A stretch of DNA of 5,381 nucleotides from Alphaproteobacteria bacterium (GTDB taxonomy: Bacteria; Pseudomonadota; Alphaproteobacteria; Sphingomonadales; Sphingomonadaceae). How positions within the stretch are numbered: the stretch's first letter is position 1; every line of letters starts with the position of its first letter. The stretch lies in contig VBAE01000195.1 in assembly GCA_005882415.1 (NCBI GenBank), positions 1 to 5,381 of the forward strand, written 5' to 3'. Below the pieces are notes generated by a model. The model was not told where the DNA came from and did no database searches. It saw nothing but the letters and a program-made list of their open reading frames with translations. The translations under genes and the position numbers were made by a program. Below are positions 5,119 through 5,381 of the stretch, in pieces.

Positions 5119-5381
5119 CCCGCTGCAGCGCGTGCCTCGACACCGCGTCGGCGAGCTCGGCTACGCTGAACGGCTTCCGCAAAACCGGTGCCCCGGAGCC
5201 CAAAGCCGCGTCGAGCTGCTCGCTCTCGGCATAGCCGGTGGCGAAGACGATCGGCAGGTCCGGCTGCATCTCCAGCGCCGCCCGGGCGAGGTCCGCCCCG
5301 TGCATCCCCGGCATCGCATAATCGAGCAGAGCGAGGTCCGGCCTACACCCCTCCAGAGCGATCAACGCCTCAGCCCCCGAC
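5114..5381 (-). CDS. Response regulator receiver domain, C-terminal end of a phosphorelay protein (truncated by window edge)
   Basis: The last 88 codons of a gene entering from the right edge and ending at TGA 5116-5114. The visible part is most of a CheY-like receiver domain: SGAEALIALEGCRPDLALLD with the phospho-accepting Asp in LLDYAMPGM, then the switch threonine in VFATGYAESEQ, the conserved lysine in VLRKPFS, and the last helix VAELADAVSRHALQRA up to the stop. The domain ends the protein, so no DNA-binding output follows it. That suggests either the terminal receiver of a hybrid histidine kinase (the LDYAMPGM and FATGY wording is common there) or a single-domain regulator; the N-terminal part outside the window would decide. 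A TTG at 5365 is in frame but lies inside the domain and is not a true start. It precedes hsp20 on the same strand. Confidence 0.9.
   Translation of the reverse strand, partial: SGAEALIALEGCRPDLALLDYAMPGMHGADLARAALEMQPDLPIVFATGYAESEQLDAALGSGAPVLRKPFSVAELADAVSRHALQRA

Overview
The window looks like chromosomal DNA of a high-GC alphaproteobacterium, most likely Sphingomonadales. The fused PabB-PabC protein, the PdeM-family gene and a ROSE-type leader in front of an Hsp20 gene fit that group. This placement is an inference from protein character and base composition, not from a marker gene. Eight loci are recognisable. Two run off the window edges, two appear broken, and one is a short open frame of unknown function. 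I see no rRNA, tRNA, CRISPR array, insertion sequence or phage gene.

Left part (1-3608). The N-terminal half of an L-serine dehydratase gene (sdaA, minus strand) starts at a TTG near 713 and runs off the left edge. Head-to-head with it, and probably overlapping its start by a few bases, is a plus-strand gene for a fused aminodeoxychorismate synthase/lyase (PabB-PabC, folate pathway). It is followed without a real gap by msrB and msrA, two methionine sulfoxide reductases that both carry export signals. Spacing of 3 bp (pabBC-msrB) and an ATGA overlap (msrB-msrA) indicate one transcription unit, pabBC-msrB-msrA. Both reductases keep the catalytic cysteine but lack a recognisable resolving cysteine. 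The msrA stop codon shares a CTAG palindrome with the stop codon of the opposing gene.

Middle part (3605-4547). On the minus strand lies a PdeM-like metallophosphoesterase gene (ligase-associated DNA repair family). It is split into two frames, and a central block including the second metal-binding motif is absent. Upstream of it is a 51-codon open frame for a small, probably membrane-anchored protein. A 194-bp intergenic stretch follows, with a possible promoter and a terminator-like hairpin.

Right part (4511-5381). An Hsp20 small heat shock protein gene (minus strand) is also split by a frameshift, with about 20 residues missing from the alpha-crystallin domain. Its control region looks complete: an RpoH-type promoter, then a roughly 100-nt leader whose last hairpin has the features of a ROSE RNA thermometer closing over a strong ribosome binding site. 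At the right edge is the C-terminal receiver domain of a phosphorelay protein on the same strand, ending at the -35 box of the hsp20 promoter.

The points most worth checking are the ROSE/RpoH control region, the two similar frame-disrupting internal deletions within about 1 kb (real gene decay or an assembly artefact), and the pair of exported one-cysteine Msr enzymes.
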